Shown: one piece after another, positions 26,247 through 36,701 of the stretch
How the letters are laid out: each line of letters starts with the position of its first letter
How positions within the stretch are numbered: position 1 is the stretch's first letter
Assembly (NCBI GenBank): GCA_937921865.1
Contig: CAKZWF010000064.1
Location: 46,886-110,885, forward strand
Source of the DNA: an uncultured Pseudomonadales bacterium
Lineage (GTDB): Bacteria > Pseudomonadota > Gammaproteobacteria > Pseudomonadales > Azotimanducaceae
Reading direction: 5' to 3'
Length of the DNA: 64,000 nt
Translations under genes and position numbers: made by a program
Notes under the pieces: model-generated
Told to the model about the DNA's origin: nothing
Seen by the model: only the letters and a program-made list of their open reading frames with translations
The model's database searches: none

Positions 26247-27982
26247 TTGCTGAGCCGCGCTGGAAGCTGCTGTTGCGCGGTTGTCTGATGGTTGCCGTCG
26301 CGTCCCTGTGGTCTGGCCTGGCAGCAGCCGATGTTGTCATCCGGGGTGTCAGTGATGAGGTGGCGGAAAATGTGCTCGCGCACCTGCGACTGGACGATGA
26401 ACCCTGTGATACCGCTAATGAACGTATTCGCTTTCGTTTTGACCGCTCAGAGTCGCAGATCCATCGTGGCCTGGAACCCTTTGGCCTGTATGGCGCTGAA
26501 GTAAGCGCTACGCTTGAGTTTCCTGACGGGGCCTGTTGGCGAGCGACGTTCGATATCACCGCCGGTGCGCCGGTGGTTATTACCGAATTAGAGCTGGCGG
26601 TTGTCGGTGACGGCAGCACGGAGCCGGCGTTTCAGGCGTTGCTCGACAAATCGAGGCTGAAACTTTCCGTGCCGCTGATTCACAGTGATTACGAAGCGCT
26701 GAAAGCTGAGCTTTCGTTTACCGCCAGAGAACTGGGCTTCTTTGATGCCCGCTTTGAGCGTCGAGAGCTGCGAGTGACGCCGGACACACTGAGCGCGACT
26801 GTCGCGCTGGTTCTTGATACTGGTCCACGCTACCACTTTGGTGATTTGAGCATCGAAAGTGAGGTTTTAGACCCGCAACTGGTGCGCCGCTATGTTGAGT
26901 TCAAACCGGGCAATCCTTATGAACAGAGCGCAATCCGGAAGCTGCGCAGCGGTCTCGCGCGGGGTGAATATTTCAGCACCATCAACGTCACCACGCAGCG
27001 CAACGCTGACTTCAGCGTTGACGTCGACGTAAAACTTGGCGCGGGCCGCAGGGTGCGCTACGGCATTGGTCTCGGTTATGGCACAGACACCGGGCCGATA
27101 GTCAGCAGCGATATGGTGGTGCGCTGGTTGAACCTGCGCGGCCATCGGCTGGAGCTTGATGCGCAAGCATCAGAAGTGCAGCAAAGCTTCAGTGCCGACT
27201 ATCGCATTCCCGGAAAACGCCCGCAGCGGGACTGGTATTCGATATACGGCGGTTTATCCTGGCGTGATTCAGACGCTATCGAAAGTAAAACCCGCAAGAT
27301 TGGTGGCCGGGAAACGCGTTTTCACACCAGCCGCTGGCGTTCGAACCGTTTTCTCGAATACGCTCAGGAAGACTACCGGGTCGATGATGTCTGGCGGCAG
27401 ACTGTTACCCTTGTACCCGGTTATACGCTGACATATCTGGTGGCGAACGCCGCGGATCGACCAACCCTCGGTTTGCGTCTGGGCGCTGAGGTGCTTGGCG
27501 CCAGCGAAGCCGTGGTGGCCGACAGCACCTTTCTGCGCCTGCGGGCGTTCGGTAAAACCATTCTGCCGCTTACGCCCCGTGCGCGGCTGCTGTTGCGTGG
27601 TGAAGCTGGATTCACCACCACAGATGATTTTGACGCAGTGCCGCCGACCTGGCGGTTTTATGCGGGCGGCGATAACAGTGTGCGCGGTTACGCGTATCAG
27701 TCGCTTGGCGAGGTAGATGTTTCTGGTCGCGCACTGGGTGGAGAGCGGCTGATCACCGGGAGCGCGGAAGTCGACTGGCGGCTGACCGAAAGCTGGTCGG
27801 CGGCTGTGTTCGCGGACGCCGGCGACGTAGGTGACGACACATTGCTAGAGGATCTGCCCTGGTCAGTGGGTTTGGGCATCCGCTGGTATTCGCCGCTCGG
27901 CCCGATACGGGTAGATGTGGCGTTTCCGCAAGAGCAGAAAAGCGGCTTTCGGCTGCACATTTCCATGGGTCCGGATCTGTAA
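26243..27982 (+). CDS. tamA: TamA, Omp85-family translocation and assembly module subunit
   Basis: A 579-residue outer-membrane protein starting at a GTG that overlaps the upstream stop. A signal peptide (LLLRGCLMVAVASLWSGLAAA) precedes about three POTRA domains (residues 25-270; for example DTGPRYHFGDLSIES), then an Omp85 beta-barrel with the characteristic FYAGGDNSVRGYAYQSLG and a final strand PIRVDVAFP. Length matches TamA. With TamB it forms a bridge from inner to outer membrane used for insertion of some outer-membrane proteins and lipid transport. Its TAA overlaps the ATG of tamB (TAATG). Confidence 0.95.
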   Translation: MIAEPRWKLLLRGCLMVAVASLWSGLAAADVVIRGVSDEVAENVLAHLRLDDEPCDTANERIRFRFDRSESQIHRGLEPFGLYGAEVSATLEFPDGACWRATFDITAGAPVVITELELAVVGDGSTEPAFQALLDKSRLKLSVPLIHSDYEALKAELSFTARELGFFDARFERRELRVTPDTLSATVALVLDTGPRYHFGDLSIESEVLDPQLVRRYVEFKPGNPYEQSAIRKLRSGLARGEYFSTINVTTQRNADFSVDVDVKLGAGRRVRYGIGLGYGTDTGPIVSSDMVVRWLNLRGHRLELDAQASEVQQSFSADYRIPGKRPQRDWYSIYGGLSWRDSDAIESKTRKIGGRETRFHTSRWRSNRFLEYAQEDYRVDDVWRQTVTLVPGYTLTYLVANAADRPTLGLRLGAEVLGASEAVVADSTFLRLRAFGKTILPLTPRARLLLRGEAGFTTTDDFDAVPPTWRFYAGGDNSVRGYAYQSLGEVDVSGRALGGERLITGSAEVDWRLTESWSAAVFADAGDVGDDTLLEDLPWSVGLGIRWYSPLGPIRVDVAFPQEQKSGFRLHISMGPDL

Positions 27983-30900
27983 TGCGGGCGGTGAAGTGGA
28001 CGGGTTATCTTCTATCGTTGCTGGCGCTGCTGGCAGGAGTGGTGTTGGTCATATTACTGCTGACGCCAGCGGGGGTTACTCTGGCGCGGGAGCTGGGCGC
28101 ACGTGTCCTTCCTTCGCTGTCTCTGACGGGTATATCCGGCACGCTGCTTAGCGAAGTCTGCGTTATCGAGCTGGACTATCAGAGTGAAACTTTTGTGGTG
28201 AGCGCCAGCGAACTGTGTATTACACCGAACGTCTGGCAGTCGTTGGTTCTGACCCGCATCAGCCTGGCCGCATTGTCAGCACGTTCACTGACTTTCACCT
28301 CTGCAGCATCGTCAGCAGCAGTGAACGGGACTCGGACGATTCCCGAGCTGCCGGTTGTCGTTGCGCTGGATCATTTTACAATCGATGAGCTGCAGATTGA
28401 TGCGACTCGGATTGATGCCCTTTCAGGGCAGCTGAACCTGGCCCGGTCGCTACTCGATGCGCAGTTGGCTCTGCGTTACCAGGGCTGGTCTGTCGGGATG
28501 ACGGCTGCAGGTCCATGGTCCGCGCTGCAGTTGCAGGTGGGCGTTTCGGTGCCCGAGCCTGTTTCAGTTTCCGCCACCCTTAACCTGACCCGTCAGGAAC
28601 TTCCCTACACTGCCCGGATCCGTGTGCCATCGCTCGATCTGAATTCACTGGCGGCGAGGAATCTGCAGCTCGGTGCGTCTTCGGTTTCACTTGTTGGTGA
28701 TCGCTCCCGCTATCAGTTCGATCTGACGACCAGCGGGTCTGATGAGATGTTTGGCGAGTTTGAGTTGGATAGCAGCGGTGAGGGTGACCTGCAGGGCGCC
28801 CGGCTGTCGGCGCAGCTTGCAGTGAACCCGAAATTACCAGTGATAGAACGGGTAGGCTCGTTGCAGATTGACGGAAGTGTGCAATGGCTGCCGGAACTGA
28901 CATTTGATGTTGATCTGGTCGCTGCCAGCCTGAGCGCCAGTTTTGCGCAACATCAGCTGACTCTGGGTGGGCGCGTTCACCTGTCAGGCACCACTGGTGA
29001 CGTGCTGGTCGACGCCAGTGGCATGACCGGTTTTGTGAATGATCTTCCCGCTGCCGGCGATCTGCGAATGCGCTGGCGGGCTGATCAGCTGGATGTGGAA
29101 CGTGCAGACTTTCTCCTGGCGGACGGTCGTCTTGCTCTGGCCGGCTCCCTGCATGCAGATCAGCTTTCGGGTCTGCGGGTACGCGTTGACCAGTTGCCGC
29201 TGGCGCTCGCCCGGATGGGTGCGCAGGGTTTGGTCAGCGGCGAGCTGACAGTGTCCGGCAGTTTTACGGACCCTGAATTCCAGGCTGAGCTGCACGCTAG
29301 CCAACTCTCCTATGAATCTTTCACCAGTCAGACCGTCAATCTTGTGGCCAGCGGCACGACAACAGCTATGAAGGTCACGGCGGCCATTGTCACTGAGGCT
29401 TACTCAGCTGAAGGTGATTTTGAACTGCGCATGGTCGATTCGAGAACTGAGGTGGACCTGGCGTCCCTGAAGTTACGACTGACTCCCGATCAACGTGCAG
29501 CCGTGCAGTTGACGTTGCTGGAACCCACTCGAGCGCATTGGCAGCCTGGCAGCTTCAGTGTTGAGCGCAGCTGTCTCACAGGTGTGCTGGTGGACAGTGA
29601 ACCTGCGGAGGCCAGGCTCTGTGGTGATGTTCAATATCCGGATGGCACAGGGCGTATTGAGCTCGAAGAACTTCAGCTGGCCCAGCTGCCGATACCGGCC
29701 GGAGATCTTCTGGTTGATGCGCTGGTGTCTGGCCGGATGGAAATTGACGCTTTTACGCCGCTGCGCGGACGGGCGGAATTTCGCATTGCTGAACTGGTGG
29801 CCAACATAGACAACTACCAGCGCGCGCTTGGCACATTGAATGGTTCGCTACAGCTCGACAAGGGACAAGCCGAGCTGGGACTGACCAGCGAACCCGATCA
29901 GCCGCTGCAGGTGAGTGGTGAGCTGACGGCGCAGTTAGCTGCAGACACAGGTGTGGAGATCGGTGAGAACACAGGCGCGAAACTCGCTGACTCGCCGTTA
30001 CAGGGTGTGCTGGCTGTGTCTGTCGACGGGATTCGCATAGTAGAAGAATTTCTGCCGATGGAGCTCGCATATGAGCTCAGCGATCTGCGCGGCGAATTAC
30101 ATCTTGATGTCGATGTCTCCGGAGTGCTGGGTTCGCCGGAGTTTGCAGGCACGTTGCAGATGCGCAATGCCGGGTGGCGTAATGAAGCCATCGGTACAGA
30201 TTTTTCGGATGTGACAATGCGGGCGCAACTACGTGCCAACAGAGAGCTCGCTCTGTCGGCTACCGGAGACCTGGGCTCCGGCAGCTTTTCTGTTGAAGGC
30301 CAGCTGGACGGACTGGCCGGAGACGCGCCGACACTAGTGGCGGATGTTACGTTGGATGATGCCCGGGTGATCGACTTGCCCGACTACTCTGGAAAACTCA
30401 CCGGCAAGCTGGCGCTTGAGGTGAGCAGCCAGGCTCTCAAGATAGCAGGTGAATTGGAATTGCCCAGTGCCCGGGTGCAGCTTGTCGAGCTTCCGGAGGC
30501 AGCGCTGAGCGCGTCAGAAGATACCGTGATTGTTGGCGCACGTGTTGAACCGCTGCAGCAGGTGCGCACCACCAATGTTGCCGTCACTCTGGGTGACGAC
30601 GTTCGACTTCAGGCGCTGGGATTGGATGCCCGACTGGAAGGTGCTCTGAGGTTGCGGGAATCTCCGGGTCTGCCGCCCGATGTGCGTGGCACCCTGACCT
30701 TGCGGGAGGGTCGGTTCAAAGCCTACGGCAAAGAGTTGCAGGTGAATCGAGGTCTGCTGACGTTTTCCGGGCCGATGGACGATCCTACTGTCGATATCAT
30801 TGCCAGTCGGCTGGTGCCGCGGGAATCTGGCGACGTGCTGGTGTCGCTGGTCTTGAATGGCACGGCCCGGAGGATGGAAACTGAGGTGATATCAAACCCC

Positions 30901-31269
30901 GCCTTGCCAGAAGGGGACGCGCTGGCGTTGCTGCTGACGGGGCGCACCCTGTCGGAAATGACCAATTCTGAACAGGCAAGCATGACCGGGACCGCGGTTA
31001 CCCTGGGTCTCTATGGTGCCTCGGGTTTAACTCGCTCGATTGCCGAAACGCTCGCACTCGAGGAAATCATTGTCGGCAAGGACGAGTTCGGCGAATGGGA
31101 AGCGGGTGCTGCCCTGCGCCTGCAGCACAATCTCTATCTGCGCTATACCTACGGGGCTTTTTCCCGAATCGGTGGTGTGTTGTTGAGGTATCGATTGACC
31201 GACCGGGTCAGTGTGCAGGCCAAGTCAGGTGACTCACATTCAATTGAGTTGCGTTATGGCGTGGATTGA
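27982..31269 (+). CDS. tamB: TamB, inner-membrane anchored AsmA-like/DUF490 translocation module protein
   Basis: A 1095-residue protein with one N-terminal membrane helix (LLSLLALLAGVVLVILLL) and a long repetitive beta-rich periplasmic body typical of AsmA-like groove proteins. The C-terminal DUF490 domain is clear: VRGTLTLREGRFKAYGKEL, GLLTFSGPMDDPTVDIIA, PEGDALALLLTGRTLSEM and a last stretch LRYTYGAFSRIGGVLLRYRL that pairs with TamA. It is slightly shorter than the E. coli protein. Start-stop coupling with tamA ensures joint synthesis. An mscS remnant faces its 3' end. Confidence 0.95.
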   Translation: MRAVKWTGYLLSLLALLAGVVLVILLLTPAGVTLARELGARVLPSLSLTGISGTLLSEVCVIELDYQSETFVVSASELCITPNVWQSLVLTRISLAALSARSLTFTSAASSAAVNGTRTIPELPVVVALDHFTIDELQIDATRIDALSGQLNLARSLLDAQLALRYQGWSVGMTAAGPWSALQLQVGVSVPEPVSVSATLNLTRQELPYTARIRVPSLDLNSLAARNLQLGASSVSLVGDRSRYQFDLTTSGSDEMFGEFELDSSGEGDLQGARLSAQLAVNPKLPVIERVGSLQIDGSVQWLPELTFDVDLVAASLSASFAQHQLTLGGRVHLSGTTGDVLVDASGMTGFVNDLPAAGDLRMRWRADQLDVERADFLLADGRLALAGSLHADQLSGLRVRVDQLPLALARMGAQGLVSGELTVSGSFTDPEFQAELHASQLSYESFTSQTVNLVASGTTTAMKVTAAIVTEAYSAEGDFELRMVDSRTEVDLASLKLRLTPDQRAAVQLTLLEPTRAHWQPGSFSVERSCLTGVLVDSEPAEARLCGDVQYPDGTGRIELEELQLAQLPIPAGDLLVDALVSGRMEIDAFTPLRGRAEFRIAELVANIDNYQRALGTLNGSLQLDKGQAELGLTSEPDQPLQVSGELTAQLAADTGVEIGENTGAKLADSPLQGVLAVSVDGIRIVEEFLPMELAYELSDLRGELHLDVDVSGVLGSPEFAGTLQMRNAGWRNEAIGTDFSDVTMRAQLRANRELALSATGDLGSGSFSVEGQLDGLAGDAPTLVADVTLDDARVIDLPDYSGKLTGKLALEVSSQALKIAGELELPSARVQLVELPEAALSASEDTVIVGARVEPLQQVRTTNVAVTLGDDVRLQALGLDARLEGALRLRESPGLPPDVRGTLTLREGRFKAYGKELQVNRGLLTFSGPMDDPTVDIIASRLVPRESGDVLVSLVLNGTARRMETEVISNPALPEGDALALLLTGRTLSEMTNSEQASMTGTAVTLGLYGASGLTRSIAETLALEEIIVGKDEFGEWEAGAALRLQHNLYLRYTYGAFSRIGGVLLRYRLTDRVSVQAKSGDSHSIELRYGVD

Positions 31270-31316
31270 ACGCGTGGCGTTCTGTTCAGCACGCGATTGC
31301 GTCCACGTGATACAGA

Positions 31317-31867
31317 TCAGTCGGATGCAGCCGGATCGGTCAACACTCTAACTGCGCCGTCCAGGTGGACGTCTCGCTGCGGGAATGCAATCACAATGTC
31401 ATGTTCTTTAAACAGCTCGTTGATGCGGAAGCGGATGTTGCTGCGGGTGACCCGCAGATCCCGATCGGCGGTCGCGAATATCCAGAAAAAGGCGCGAAAT
31501 TCAGCGCGTTGTCGGCAAAATCTTTGAAAAAGACCACGGCTTTGGGATCGTCAAGTACGCCCTCCTGTTCGTTCACCGCACGTTCAAGCAACTGCGCGAC
31601 AAGCTTCACGGGTGAGCCGTAAGAGACGCCGACTCGGACCGAGGTTCTGGTCCGTCGATCGACCAGGGTCCAGTTGACCACAGCGTTTTCCAGCAGAAAG
31701 CTGTTGGGGATCAGCAGGTGAACACCGTCGACACGACGGATCCGGGTAGATCGCGTGTTGATGGCTTCCACAGTGCCCCGGGAATCACCGAGCTTCAGAA
31801 AGTCGCCAATTCGGATCGGCCTTTCCCACATCAGGATCCAGCCGCTGATGAAATTGTTGATGCAGTA
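31317..31867 (-). pseudogene. mscS-family mechanosensitive channel remnant (5' truncated, frameshifted)
   Basis: Reading from 31867, the frame gives YCINNFISGW, then ERPIRIGDFLKLGD and NSFLLENAVVNW, the cytoplasmic beta domain of MscS just after the pore helix. All upstream membrane segments are missing: the preceding codon is the TGA of the histidine kinase gene, in the same frame. Around 31491-31504 the reading frame shifts; in another frame the sequence continues FRAFFWIFATADRDLRV and RSNIRFRINELFKEHDI up to a TGA at 31317, exactly as in MscS. A 7-base loss from a tandem AATTTCG could explain the shift. It cannot make a channel. An internal ATG at 31831 would give only a 146-residue hybrid peptide. 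Confidence 0.85.
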
Positions 31868-34780
31868 TCAGTTCCTGTTAGCGTGCACCAGCGCAGTGAT
31901 TTCCTCTAAGAGTTTATCCTGGTCCTGGGCGCCTTTGCGGACCACCTGAGCCACTGACTGTTCCAGGAATGAACGCTCCTGAACAGTGAGTATTTTGGCG
32001 GTAAGTACAACAACCGGGAGGTGCCGAAGGTCCGGGTTGCCGCGGAGTTTCTCGATGAATTCAAAACCATCCATAACCGGCATCATCAGGTCCAGCAGAA
32101 TCAGATCCGGTAGTTTCTCTTTCACCCGCTCAGGCTGTTCTACCCGCTCAGGCTGTTCTACCCGCTCAAGCCGTTCAAGTCGCTCAAGGTGTTCCAGTGC
32201 CTGGGCACCGTTTTCTGCTTCGATGACCCGCCAACCCTCTTTTTCCAGCATCCGAACCGTGAGTTCCCGGGCATCTGGTTCGTCCTCAACGACTAATGCC
32301 AACTGATCTGAGTGTTTACCAACAGCGTTCAGTGTTTTGACCAGGCGTTCCCGGTCAACGGGTTTAGTCAGATAGTCGGTAGCTCCCAGTGAATAGGCCA
32401 GCGACTCGTCATGCAGAATCGACACCATGACTACGGGGATGTCAGCTGTCTCGGTGTCAGCCTTGAGCGCACGCAACACCTCCCAGCCATCAAGCTGCGG
32501 CATCATGACATCGAGGGTGATGACTGCGGGTTTGAGTTCACCGGCCAGCCGCAGACCTTCAGTGCCATCTGCCGCAGTGACGACACTGAAGCCTCTCTGG
32601 CTCAATGTTCTCGACAGCAGGTCTCGAGCTGATGGCTCGTCGTCGACCACCAGCACCAATGGTCCGTCGCCGTTCATGCTGCTTGAGACCGGCTCGGCAG
32701 GCGCAGCTTTTACTGTCGCCTGATCGATGCTGGTGGCTGGCAGGGTCAACGTGAAAGTGCTGCCCTGGTCAGGTTCGCTGGTTACGGTCACTTCGCCACC
32801 CAGCAGGTGAGCAAATTTTTGGGTGATGGTCAGTCCCAGTCCAGTGCCGCCGAAGCGTCGGGTGGTTGAACTGTCGGCCTGACCAAAAGCAGCGAAGATA
32901 CGCTGCAGCTGCTCCGCGTTCATGCCGATGCCGCTATCGCTGACGCTGAAACAGATCTGCTCGTCATCACCAGACCTGGTTCGGCGCGCGGACACTTCGA
33001 TGAGACCGGATTCGGTGAATTTACAGGCGTTGCTGAGCAGATTGATCAGAGACTGGCGCACCTTGACCAGATCTGAGTGCATCTCGCCGATCGATTGGTC
33101 GTAGTCTATTTTCACAGTGTTGTGGTTCTTTTCGGCGAGCGGTCCGACAGTGTTGCCAACATCCGTGAGCATACCGGCAATGTCGAAGGTTTCTAAAAAC
33201 AACTCCATACGACCGGCTTCGATCTTGGAGAGATCCAGAACATCATTGATGAGCGACAACAGATGGTTGCCTGCCGTCTGAATTTTCTGCAGATCAGGCA
33301 CGAAATCTTCGAGCTGCTGATCCTCGGCTTCCTCTTCGAGCATTTCGCTGTAGCCGATGATGGCGTTCATCGGGGTGCGCAGCTCATGGCTCATGTTGGC
33401 GAGAAATTCACTCTTGGCCCTGTTGGCGCTTTGCGCTTCGTCACGGGCATGGCGAACGGATTGCTCAGCGATACGCCGCTTTTCACTCATCTCGTTCAGA
33501 GCGTCCGCAAGCTCATCGCGATTAGAGCGTTTGCCTAAGGACTGGCTGAAATCGCCGTTGGCGATTGCAACGCAGATGCGGGTGATTTCACGATATGACT
33601 GCACCAGCCTGTTGAGGCTGTCGTTGAGCTGTGCGGTTTCGTCCCGGGAGTCTGCATCCAGGTTCTCTACCGCTGAGATATCCCCTAACGCCAGCTTGTC
33701 TGCCACCTGCACAACCTGCTGGATACGAGCAGACGTTGAACGCATCACCCAGATTGCCAGAAAAACCACAGCAATCAGTCCCATCAGAACAAACACCAGC
33801 ATCTGATTGATAGTTTCGCGAGTTGCCTGGGTGACCGATGATTCCAGCTTGCGGATCACTACCTGCCATTCACCGGTTGGTATCGGAGCGGCTGTGTAGT
33901 AGTAGCGCTGCTGATCGACGGGGTCTGTGGCAAGTTGGAATGCCTGCGAACTTTTGGTCATATGCAGCGGACCAAACAATTCTGCATAGGAGGTATCGGC
34001 GAGCGCTCGGCTGGTCAGGTTGCCGGTGTCAGCGGTGCTTTCGACAAAACGTCCAGCCCGGCTGATCAGGTAGACGTCAACGCCGGATCGCTGCTTGATC
34101 GATTCCAGAAAACGACCGATGTCATCCAGCGCTCGGTCGACTCCGGCAATGCCTTTGAAAGCGCCGTCGATGATGATGGGATAAGTCTGTTCAACGATCA
34201 GTTTACCTTCGTAGACATAAGGCTCGGTGACCATAGGCAGTGCGCGCCCGGTCGACAGAAACAGTTCTTTGCAGCCGTTGTAGTAGAGGCTGGTCTCCAT
34301 ATCGACCAGCGGTTCGAGTTCGAGCTGGTTGTTGCGGTCGCTGTTGCGAAACCAGTAAGGGATGAATCGCCCCTGTGGGTCTGTGGCATTACCCAGGTTG
34401 TTTGCTGCGGTGACCTCACCATCTTTACCATCAGCATTGGGCTCGTAGCCGAAGTAGGCTCCGGTCAGCTCCGGAAAACGTTCGAGAGTTTTCTGTGCAT
34501 AGGTAATAGAGGCTTCGCGATCGCCGAACATGCCTCCTTCCTGAGCCAGAGCCATCACCTGCGCAGCCATCACTGCGCGGGTGTTGCCACGCTCGATTTC
34601 CGCGGCCACCGCTTCCGCAAGGACCACCATCTGCTGTTCATTAGCGCTGAGCAGATCACGGTAAGCGACCGTGGTCATCCAGGTAAGGAAACCGATCAAC
34701 AGCAGCAGGGTTGGCAGAACTCCGAACAGCAGCATGCGGCCGCCGAGGCTCTGGTGGAATCGCACTTGTCTGGTGAGCAT
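31868..34780 (-). CDS. Hybrid sensor histidine kinase with two receiver domains
   Basis: A 970-residue inner-membrane protein. It has an N-terminal helix, a dCache-like periplasmic sensor (about 40-310; [30 protein letters not shown]), a second helix (about 318-338), HAMP, a HisKA domain with phospho-acceptor His465 ([13 protein letters not shown]), a HATPase domain ([23 protein letters not shown]), and receiver domains with phospho-Asp757 ([11 protein letters not shown]) and Asp897 ([11 protein letters not shown]). The sensor belongs to a small-molecule-sensing class, but the ligand is unknown. No response regulator or output gene is adjacent. REC2 carries a repeat-encoded Glu/Arg-rich insert (residues about 862-886). 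Its TGA directly precedes the mscS remnant. Confidence 0.94.
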   Translation of the reverse strand: MLTRQVRFHQSLGGRMLLFGVLPTLLLLIGFLTWMTTVAYRDLLSANEQQMVVLAEAVAAEIERGNTRAVMAAQVMALAQEGGMFGDREASITYAQKTLERFPELTGAYFGYEPNADGKDGEVTAANNLGNATDPQGRFIPYWFRNSDRNNQLELEPLVDMETSLYYNGCKELFLSTGRALPMVTEPYVYEGKLIVEQTYPIIIDGAFKGIAGVDRALDDIGRFLESIKQRSGVDVYLISRAGRFVESTADTGNLTSRALADTSYAELFGPLHMTKSSQAFQLATDPVDQQRYYYTAAPIPTGEWQVVIRKLESSVTQATRETINQMLVFVLMGLIAVVFLAIWVMRSTSARIQQVVQVADKLALGDISAVENLDADSRDETAQLNDSLNRLVQSYREITRICVAIANGDFSQSLGKRSNRDELADALNEMSEKRRIAEQSVRHARDEAQSANRAKSEFLANMSHELRTPMNAIIGYSEMLEEEAEDQQLEDFVPDLQKIQTAGNHLLSLINDVLDLSKIEAGRMELFLETFDIAGMLTDVGNTVGPLAEKNHNTVKIDYDQSIGEMHSDLVKVRQSLINLLSNACKFTESGLIEVSARRTRSGDDEQICFSVSDSGIGMNAEQLQRIFAAFGQADSSTTRRFGGTGLGLTITQKFAHLLGGEVTVTSEPDQGSTFTLTLPATSIDQATVKAAPAEPVSSSMNGDGPLVLVVDDEPSARDLLSRTLSQRGFSVVTAADGTEGLRLAGELKPAVITLDVMMPQLDGWEVLRALKADTETADIPVVMVSILHDESLAYSLGATDYLTKPVDRERLVKTLNAVGKHSDQLALVVEDEPDARELTVRMLEKEGWRVIEAENGAQALEHLERLERLERVEQPERVEQPERVKEKLPDLILLDLMMPVMDGFEFIEKLRGNPDLRHLPVVVLTAKILTVQERSFLEQSVAQVVRKGAQDQDKLLEEITALVHANRN
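32124..32195. repeat. 18-bp in-frame minisatellite inside receiver domain 2
   Basis: Four 18-base units: two exact copies of ACCCGCTCAGGCTGTTCT (32124 and 32142), then ACCCGCTCAAGCCGTTCA and AGTCGCTCAAGGTGTTCC. On the coding strand they give [12 protein letters not shown] and LERLERV-type hexapeptides between [10 protein letters not shown] and [11 protein letters not shown], a helix-loop region where receivers are normally short. The unit is related to the repeats at 39627-39745. Confidence 0.92.
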
Positions 34781-35027
34781 CTTGTTTGTCTGGGGTCTCC
34801 GCAGTCCCGGAACGCTCTAACGCAGGACGTTGAACCGGTCTGGCTGTGGGTTGACGGCATCATAGGCGCAAGAGTGCTCAATTTCACTTGCCGGAAGCTG
34901 TTGCGGGTCTCGTGAGTGGTGCGCGGCAGCGATTGATGGTTGATACTGGGCGACAGGTTTGGCACTGATCTCCGGGTCAGTGCGACAGTCCAGTAATCAG
35001 TGTCGAGCAGGAGGCGTCAAGCCAAAG

Positions 35028-36701
35028 ATGGGGATCAGAAGCGGGTTAGTTGCAGGTATGTGTCTGTTGGCGATTGGCTGCGGCGAGCCGGCGGAGGTAG
35101 CTAGTCCTGTTCAGTCAGAGGAGGAAATCCGCTTCGCAGCCGAAATGGCCACGCTGGCTGATATCACCGGCAGGGATATTCGTGCCCAGATGGTCATTCT
35201 GGCTGATGACGCAATGGCCGGTCGCGAGGCAGGCAGCGTGGCCTACGATCAGGCTGCCGCGCACGTGGCGAGACTGTTCGCCGAGACTGGTCTCAACCCG
35301 TTAGGCGAAGCCGGAACCTTCTTTCAGAACATCGAATTTTTCGAAACGCGCCTCATACCTGATTCGGCGAGCATGTCGTTACACTCAGCCGGTGTGACAA
35401 CCGAACTGATCTTCGCAGAAGACTTCGTTCGAAGCGGTGGCTACGGCGAGGCGGTGGAGTCAATCACAGCGCCACTGGTGTTTGCCGGCTATGGCGTCAC
35501 CGCTCCCGAATATGAACACGACGACTATGCGCAACTGGATGTGGATGGAAAAATCCTGGTTCTGCTGTCCGGTGCACCTGCCCACTTCGCCACCGATCAG
35601 CGCGCCTTCTACTCGTCAGGGCGAACCAAGAGGGCTCTGGCGGCAGCAAAGGGGGCGTTGGGAATCGTTTCGGTGCGCACGCCTGTTGATCAGGCACGCC
35701 GACCATGGGATCGGTATCTATCCGGTATCGGCAGGCCCGGCATGCGTTGGCTGGATCCCGGTGGTGCGCCTCACGGAGCGTATCCGCAGATGAGTGGAAG
35801 TGCTGCGCTGAGTGAAACCGGCGCGGCGAAACTGTTTGCGGTGGCGGGTCTTAATCTCGAAGAAATATTTTCACATCATGCGGCTGGAGGCACGCGCAGC
35901 TTCGCTCTCAATGTCGATGCCAGTTTGTCTCGCACTTCCAGTCAGCGCACGGTCAGCTCAGCGAATGTGCTTGGTCTGGTGCCTGGGAGTGATCCGATTC
36001 TGCGCGATGAATATGTTGTCTATACCGCGCACCTTGATCACATCGGCATCAGGCCGGGTGTCGATGGCGATGACATTCACAACGGAGCCTACGACAACGC
36101 GGCGGGTATCGGCATCATTGTCGAGATTGCCCGTTCGATGATGCAGCTTCCGCCGAGACGTTCGGTGATCTTCGCGGCGGTGACTGCAGAGGAGAAGGGT
36201 CTGCAGGGTTCCAGCTATCTTGCCAAGAACTCACCGGTACCGCTGGACAGTCTGGTTGCCAACATCAATATCGACATGCCATTTCTGGGGTTTCCGGTGA
36301 GTGATGTGGAAGCCTTCGGGGCAGAGCATTCATCTCTGCTGGCGGCAGTCACCCAAGCGACCCGCGAACTGAATATGGGTCTGACGCCTGACCCGATGCC
36401 GGAAGAAGTGCGCTTTGTCCGGTCTGACCAGTTTTCATTTGTGCAGGAAGGTATCCCAGCGCTGGCTTTTAAAGCCGGTTCTCAGTCCAGTGATCCGACC
36501 ATTGATGGCAAAGCCATGCTCTCGGAGTTTCTGAAGAGCCACTACCATCGGCCCAGTGATGACCTCAGTCTGCCCTACAGCAACGAAGGTGCGGAGCGGT
36601 TTGCGAGGGCGGCCGCCCGGGTCGGCTACATTGTTGCCAACGATGATGAACGGCCAACCTGGAATCCCGGAGATTTCTTCGGGGAGCGCTTCGCGCGCTA
36701 G
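35028..36701 (+). CDS. M28-family zinc metallopeptidase lipoprotein
   Basis: A 557-residue protein starting at ATG 35028, with AGGAGG 13 bases upstream; the open frame extends to 34959 without a signal sequence. The N-terminus LVAGMCLLAIGCGEP is a signal with a lipobox-like Cys. A PA-type insert domain follows (about 130-280), then the M28 peptidase core: metal ligands in YTAHLDHIG, NGAYDNAAG, TAEEKGLQG, NINIDMP and SHYHRPSDD. These enzymes are aminopeptidases that act in the periplasm or outside the cell. It is probably nutritional or involved in peptide turnover. Its 3' end overlaps the convergent telA gene by four bases. Confidence 0.92.
   Translation: MGIRSGLVAGMCLLAIGCGEPAEVASPVQSEEEIRFAAEMATLADITGRDIRAQMVILADDAMAGREAGSVAYDQAAAHVARLFAETGLNPLGEAGTFFQNIEFFETRLIPDSASMSLHSAGVTTELIFAEDFVRSGGYGEAVESITAPLVFAGYGVTAPEYEHDDYAQLDVDGKILVLLSGAPAHFATDQRAFYSSGRTKRALAAAKGALGIVSVRTPVDQARRPWDRYLSGIGRPGMRWLDPGGAPHGAYPQMSGSAALSETGAAKLFAVAGLNLEEIFSHHAAGGTRSFALNVDASLSRTSSQRTVSSANVLGLVPGSDPILRDEYVVYTAHLDHIGIRPGVDGDDIHNGAYDNAAGIGIIVEIARSMMQLPPRRSVIFAAVTAEEKGLQGSSYLAKNSPVPLDSLVANINIDMPFLGFPVSDVEAFGAEHSSLLAAVTQATRELNMGLTPDPMPEEVRFVRSDQFSFVQEGIPALAFKAGSQSSDPTIDGKAMLSEFLKSHYHRPSDDLSLPYSNEGAERFARAAARVGYIVANDDERPTWNPGDFFGERFAR

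Noticed and set aside
31391..31831. Intact 146-residue small channel protein
   Set aside because: Its last third is out of frame with MscS sequence that continues in another frame, and it lacks all membrane segments, so it is better treated as part of a pseudogene.
33935..34915. 326-codon frame antisense to the kinase sensor domain
   Set aside because: It is inside the hybrid kinase gene and lacks any domain signature.
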